Below are positions 58,897 to 64,000 of a stretch of DNA of 64,000 bases, piece after piece (position 1 is the stretch's first letter; each line of letters begins with the position of its first letter). The position numbers and the translations under genes were made by a program. The DNA comes from Fusarium oxysporum f. sp. lycopersici 4287. Lineage: Eukaryota > Ascomycota > Sordariomycetes > Hypocreales > Nectriaceae. The notes under the pieces are model-generated. The model saw nothing but the letters and a program-made list of their open reading frames with translations. It did not search any database and was not told where the DNA came from. The stretch lies in the NCBI RefSeq assembly GCF_000149955.1, contig NC_030992.1, forward strand, positions 1,519,073 through 1,583,072, in the 5' to 3' direction.

Positions 58897-60837
58897 ATGG
58901 ACGGCTTATTCGAGGGCTCGCCGCTTCTATCGGCCGTCCTCGCTGCAGACTTTGTTGATGGACTCTTGAAGAGATGGTGGGACCTTTTTATCATCTTGGT
59001 TACAGCTTGGGTATATTTTGTACTTGCAAGGAGACTCGATGTTTTGCTTATCCTAGGCTTTGTCGCTTGGAAGCATGCTTCTGTGATGACCTCGTTTGTA
59101 AGCCACGTCAAATCACGGTACATCACGGATGCCGCCTTTGGAATATGCGGAATATTTCTAGTTGGTTACTATGTCTCAACATGGATTGTCAATCACAGGG
59201 TCAATCCCACTGCCAGTTCTGCTCCTCCGCTGTTGATTCCTGGTCGAATAACTCACCATAGGTTGTATCCCCAGAAGCATTCTTTTTCTTATCCATACCT
59301 CATGTTTGGCATCCCGATAGAGGTCTCGGATAACGCCAATGGAATCATATTTGCAAATGTTCACGGTCCATGGTCTTGGTTCACACAATTGTTCGGATTG
59401 ACAGCCTTGTTTGATGTTTGTCCAGCTGATCACCTACAACGCATACGTTCCGACAATGGCTTGGGTGGAAACTTGGATGCATATCTGGAGTCTGAGGTTT
59501 GTTGCGCCATCTTACAGTCGAACTCAAACTGACAGGCGTAGGGTATTGATGCCTCGCGATATCCGTATGCCTATCTTGTGACTGCCGCACAGTTCCCAGG
59601 CTTTCGCTTTAATCCGGCAACCTTCTGGTTCCTTTACTCATCAGACAAGGTCCTTCAGGCGATCATTCTGGAGATGAACAATGTCTTCGGGGAAAGGCAT
59701 CCCTATCTTGTCGCGAGAGAATTACAGAAAGAAGAAATGCATATTCATAACATGACCCAGAACGACCAAGTACTTCAGCGCGCTCAAATAAAAACGACAT
59801 GGCGAAAGAGGTTTCATGTTTCGTCTTTCAACTCGCGAAAGGGGTCATACTCGATACTTGCCAAAGATCCCCTTGGGCCTGGAATGCAAGGATTTCGAGG
59901 ACTCGATATCTCTATCACCCTCTCGTCGCCAAAAGGCCAGCCGAAACTTGTTGCAAATTTGTTCTCTGAAGGCGAAGCTATTGACCCCTACAGAATAAGC
60001 ATTTTAGGGAGGGTTGGTTTCGTCTCCAGCTGGTTTGGTTCGGTTCTGACTACCCTTCCTCGATTCATGATGCAATCAACCATCCTCTTCTTCATGCATA
60101 ATCTTCATTTCTGGTATCGACCTGAACCTCTCAAGGACAGCATAGGACGTTCAGCTAATTGGATCGAGAAAATTCTCGAACAAGTATTTCGTGAATACTT
60201 GAAGTATCTTGTCCAACGATCAACCGCCCCTGTCACTATCCTATACATGCCAGGGGGAGTTGCTGAAGCGTCCGAGGAGACATTCATCTCACACTCCACG
60301 TGCGGCCCCGGAGACTCTGCTTGCGAGATCAAGATCAAAGTGTTGACGCCGATTTTCTATTCACGCTTCGTTTACTATGCGCATGATTCTGAGGCCATCT
60401 TCTGCGAGGTGGCTGAAAGCTGTACCCTTTGGACTGACAAGCCGGAACAGCTTACAAGGGTTTTTTTGAAGAAGGGTTCTCCACCTATTCATGCTTCCAA
60501 TCTGCTTGATTATATGCACTTTCAGCTCATCAAAAACCTCAGACGCCGGCCTGATAAGATTGAGAGACCATTGACGTCTACCAATGGACATTCGTCCTCA
60601 GTGAAGGGCATTGATATCCGGGATTTTCGAATGTCATCAATGGACGCCTTTGTTCTTGAACAAGGAGATAAAGAACTCAAAAACGCGTATTTGAGGTCTG
60701 TGGTTCGCCTCTTTGTGGCCGATCGCATTGCTATGAGCAGCGTCGGCCTACTTGGCATGATGGAGCTCATAGGAAGAGTGGGTGTCTCATGGGTGCTGGC
60801 ATTGCTCATTACGGAGACCATCCTGGGCTTCTCATGA
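58897..60837 (+). CDS. DUF1365 family membrane protein
   Basis: Two exons, 58897-59496 and 59542-60837, give 631 aa. The intron is 45 bp (GTTTGT...CGTAG); an earlier CAG would break the frame. The N-terminus has three or four hydrophobic segments (LFIILVTAWVYFVLA, DVLLILGFVAW, FGICGIFLVGYYVS, about residues 29-105). DUF1365 follows: THHRLYPQKHSFSYPYLMFG, YAYLVTAAQFPGFRFNPATF, and WRKRFHVSSFNSRKGSYSI. A further unmatched part contains GVAEASEETFISHSTCGPGD, DFRMSSMDAFVLEQGD and a hydrophobic end (VSWVLALLITETILGF). In bacteria DUF1365 genes sit beside an amine oxidase-like flavoprotein and a cyclopropane fatty acid synthase. No such neighbours occur here. Function unknown, perhaps lipid-related. 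Confidence 0.88.
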
Positions 60838-61927
60838 TACTCATAATTTTGACGGACAGAAGCACGGGAAGCGCCCATCTCTTATTGATAAGTCGAAGAA
60901 CAGAAATTCGGGTCACAAAGCCCGTCGATTGTTCACGGGTTAATATCCTGCTTCCACCATACATCTGGGACAACCGATATTGATACGATCGAGAGACGAT
61001 TTGAGATTATTCGCTGACCAACCAGCACCACGAACCATAAAGCCCAGGCGTTTGGGGTCTCCACCTGCCCCGCGAATCTTATCACCATTCTGATCAAGCT
61101 GTCACTGATGTGAGCTTGCTGTCTCGAATTTGAAATCAAGAGCTTCTCAAAGCTCTAGGAGTTGCTTGAGCGACAGTAGTCTGCTGTCAGAATGTCATTG
61201 CAACACCAACAATGCAATAATCATAGCTTACCCCTACATACATTGGGCATATTTCAAATTGTCTCAATTCCAAATACTATATGCATGAAGCCCCGCTTCA
61301 TGCTTCGTCTCCATTGAGACTACTCCCTGAAGAATGACAAATATCTCTGTCAACGTCACACAGCACTTGGTAAGAGTGCCAGGGGCGCCCGATGAACTAA
61401 GGCTGACGATAGGACTCGCCAATGGGATATGGCTGCGTACCGGTAACGGTATCCCAACGGCCCGAGTATCTGGAATTGAACGATGGCTTGGACAGAATTT
61501 GAGTATTTGGAAGTGTGAGACGAAGGATGTAACGCCTCTTAATAGGCTAGCGCTCATGTCAAGCCTTGTTACCAACACGAAGCTGTACACAAATGATCGA
61601 AACATGCAGCTCCATCTACGCCCGTCGTTTCTAGTTCGACAACGCATCCTTTAACCTGAAGTTCATTCTCAACGTCATCCAATCACCGCCCCACCACCAA
61701 ATTCCCAGTCCTCGTTCATCATACTGTACCGTTACTCCCAACACTCCCCATCACTGACAAGAGTTCGGTATTTCCCTTTACCCCGCTATGGCCCCTCATG
61801 GAGCTTTCGAGAGCTTCTCTGAAGATTTTAAAAGCTCTCTGTTCCCCGTTCTAGAGGTACATTTTAGTTCAGACATCAATCCTCGACTTCGTATAACATC
61901 TTATCAACACACTCTCGAACAATCACA
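60838..61927. other. Intergenic, no supported gene
   Basis: 1.1 kb. Two overlapping opposite-strand open frames (around 61264-61654) are about equally unconvincing. The last 250 bases are CT-rich, a likely promoter and leader of the GFA gene. Confidence 0.45.
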
Positions 61928-62453
61928 ATGCCACTCTCTGGACACTGCCTTTGCAAAGCCGTCACCTACAAGGTCGACGACGAGCCTCTTCTGGTTGGCT
62001 ACGATCACTGTGACGATTGCCAGCGCCAGAGTGGTTCTACCTACTGTACGTCCCAGCTCCACGAGCCAATGATGCTTGAATAGGTCAGACTGACATCTGT
62101 TACTTTAGCTCTCGTGGCTGTTGTCAAGAAGGACAAGCTCACAATCAGCGGTCCCGTCAAGACCTACTCTGGCAGTAAGGGCTCTTCAGGCAACATTGTC
62201 CACCGTCTCTTCTGCCCCGAGTGCGGCTCTCCCATCGCCCACGACCCCGATGCTGCTCCTGAGATCATTGCGCTCAAGGCAGGTACTCTCGATACTGAGA
62301 TCAAGAAGAACCTGAAGCCTGTGAGTATAACTGGCCCATGTCGATGCTACTGGTAACTGACATTGACCGTAGGATACCGAGATCTGGACCGTCAGCAAGC
62401 TGCCCTTCTGCCAGGAGCACCTTGCTAAGCCCTTTTCCCACATGCCCGAGTAG
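61928..62453 (+). CDS. GFA / CENP-V domain zinc protein
   Basis: Three exons, 61928-62045, 62109-62320 and 62373-62453, give 136 aa. The zinc Cys sets of the family are present: SGHCLCKAVTYKV, HCDDCQRQSGSTYS, and RLFCPECGSPIAHDPD. IIALKAGTLD and WTVSKLPFCQEH follow. The family is named after a bacterial glutathione-dependent formaldehyde-activating enzyme. Most fungal members are uncharacterised, often expanded, small cytosolic proteins, so a formaldehyde role should not be assumed. The introns are 63 and 52 bp, and each junction restores family motifs. Confidence 0.92.
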
Positions 62454-62704
62454 AAACAGGACATTGGAAGGATATGACAAGTAAGAGTTAGCGAGTTGTA
62501 AAGAAAGGCTACATGCCTGCAAATAGTTCACAAAAATACAAAAATCTGAGAATCTTCACAAGTTGTAAAATAAGGATTGATGTGGCTATCACAAGATCTA
62601 ATAATTCATTCTCTAGATAATCTATGTGCGATCGAATTGAGAAAATACTTTTTTATGCACCCAGAAATCATCCGACATTAAATCATGATAGTAAGTCTAC
62701 ACAC

Positions 62705-64000
62705 TCATACAAGCGCAACACACAGCACCGCCATCATTACCACTGTGATAGCGGGCTTCTCATAGGCGGCTGCATCGGCCTTAGGAAATTCCTTCTGTAC
62801 ACGGCCGGTTTCACTGGCCTGTGCTGTGAAGCAACTCGCTGTGCCGCAATCATATCCGTCTGGACAGCATCCAGCCACAGGGCCGGCATCTCGACCACAA
62901 AGGAACCAGCCATCTGCGCAAGTTGATGAGGGTCCTGGGGCAGGTGGAGCATCGGTTGCAAGGACGACCACAGTCGCGCCGTCTGAGACGATGGTTGTCG
63001 AAGGAGCAGGGCAATCATGAACATCACAGTTTCGACCTGTTCGACAACACCCGCCGCCGTGAGTGGCGAGACAGCCGTAGAAGCCTGTGGGACAGCCTGT
63101 TTGGGTCTCTCCATCGTCGCTTGATGTGACCGAGGTGCCAGTTGGGCGATAGGGAGCGATGCCAGTGGCTGAGCCTGTGGCTGTAGGAGTCACGGTCACA
63201 GTACTGTCTTCTGTCCCAGACTCGATTTCAGTTTCAGACTCGGTTGTGGTTCCAGCTTCGGAAGTCGTCGTAGGCTCTCCAGTTGTCTCAACCTCTGTTT
63301 CCGTCTTGGTAGTAGGTTCGACTGTGGATCTCTCTGAAGTTGTTTCTTGAGAAGTTGTGAGGACTGTCGTTTGATCTTGAGTTGCGGTTCTCGTCTGTGT
63401 AGCAACAGCACTTGGGACGCCTGATTAAAGTCAATATTGGTCTACGAAGCATTGCAGGTATTCACTCACAGCCCAACCCTTGGCAAACATATCCCGGAAT
63501 ACAGCATCCTCCACCAAGTTCTGCAGAGCAGCTCGTAGCTCCATCAGGGCACGCTCCAACACCTCCACCACAAGACGCACCGTCGGGGCAGCACGCGATG
63601 CCTCCCGCCACTGTATTGCCAACATTCACACAATACGTTCCCTCCTGGCAGCACTTGACTTCGGAATCAATGTCAGAGCAGCTGTTCATCCCCTTAGGAC
63701 AAGACGACCTCCTCTGTAGCAACGCTAGTGCCTCTGCGGCTCGGCGCAGTAGGCTCTCGTGGGACTCTTCACTGTGAGGAGCAAACGCTGGACGGTAGAA
63801 GCGCTCTGTGCCATTGAGGCTCAGAAGTTTGTCATCTTGCTCGTCAAGAAATGATATGGCGGCGGCGGCAGCTTCGCGCGGAGTAAGACCGTGTAGTGGT
63901 GCGAATGCGAGATGCTCCCGAAGGAGCTTGTCGTGCGAACCAGGGGCGACCTTCCGGATAGCTATTGGTGAACCCGATTCAGCGAGGGCCTGAGGAGGAA
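62705..64000 (-). CDS. Cys-rich cell-surface protein, GPI-type, 5' end outside window
   Basis: Visible exons: 64000-63470 (continuing past the window) and 63420-62705, about 414 aa. The intron is 49 bp (GTGAGT...AATCAG). Order: a helical N-terminal part (PREAAAAAISFLDEQDD, RPAFAPHSEESHESLLRRAA); two Cys-rich modules (SCPKGMNSCSDIDSEVKCCQ with CCPDGASCGGG, and CPDGATSCSAELGGGCCIPG); a Thr/Ser/Glu-rich stalk likely to carry O-glycans; then two more modules (CPTGFYGCLATHGGGCCRTG, CADGWFLCGRDAGPVAGCCP). It ends in a hydrophobic tail (ITVVMMAVLCVALV), as in GPI-anchored wall proteins. The signal peptide should lie to the right of the window. The role is unknown; surface or adhesion is plausible. 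The first bases (CCTCAG) may be an acceptor site. Confidence 0.8.

Noticed and set aside
61264..61654. Two overlapping opposite-strand open frames of more than 100 codons
   Set aside because: Neither shows a recognised motif and they cannot both be real; probably chance in an AT-neutral stretch.

Overview
The window is 64 kb of nuclear chromosome from a filamentous ascomycete. The intron style is typical: about 45-65 bp, GTRNGT donors, CTRAC-like branch sites and YAG acceptors. So are UncA-type kinesin-3, a Uds1-domain protein, a LaeA-like methyltransferase, a DUF985 cupin and a CDH-cytochrome/b561 protein. A Fusarium-like member of Hypocreales is my best guess; that is inference from protein flavour, not a computed placement. 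All gene models were spliced by eye from reading frame, splice consensus and family knowledge. Nearly all are phase-consistent from start to stop. An assembly gap of N's covers 42,946-43,836. The last gene runs off the right edge. | Layout, 1-26,850: a decayed GIY-YIG/zinc-finger-like gene (145-960), group II PLP decarboxylase (-), small cytochrome b5 (-), OMA1 protease (-), DUF985 cupin (+), LaeA-like methyltransferase (-). A 4.7 kb gene-poor stretch follows, holding one broken membrane ORF. Then come the long kinesin-3 (-), an uncertain small gene (+), a small conserved fungal protein of unknown role (+), telomere protein Ten1 (-) divergent from a DUF952 protein (+), and leukotriene-A4-hydrolase-type aminopeptidase (-). 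| Layout, 26,851-46,744: a 5.7 kb stretch without convincing genes, then a Uds1-domain protein (+), a PXA-PX-Nexin_C membrane sorting nexin (-), coactivator Sub1/PC4 (+), the N gap, an MFS transporter (+) whose 5' end lies in the gap, and a membrane J-domain protein (-). | Layout, 46,745-64,000: secreted PLC-X protein (+), a tRNA-like relic, DOMON/b561 heme protein (+), ureidoglycolate lyase (+), 2H phosphoesterase-like protein (+), ribosomal protein eL42 (-) divergent from coatomer epsilon (+), MBF1 (-) divergent from a DUF1365 protein (+), GFA/CENP-V domain protein (+), and a 5'-incomplete Cys-rich GPI-type surface protein (-). | These are mostly single-function housekeeping genes with no evident pathway linkage. 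I see no biosynthetic cluster, CRISPR array, virus or intact transposon. The least described items are the YWIPH small-protein family, the fungal DUF1365 membrane protein, the J-domain membrane protein and the relics. I found no clear evidence of a new multi-gene system.
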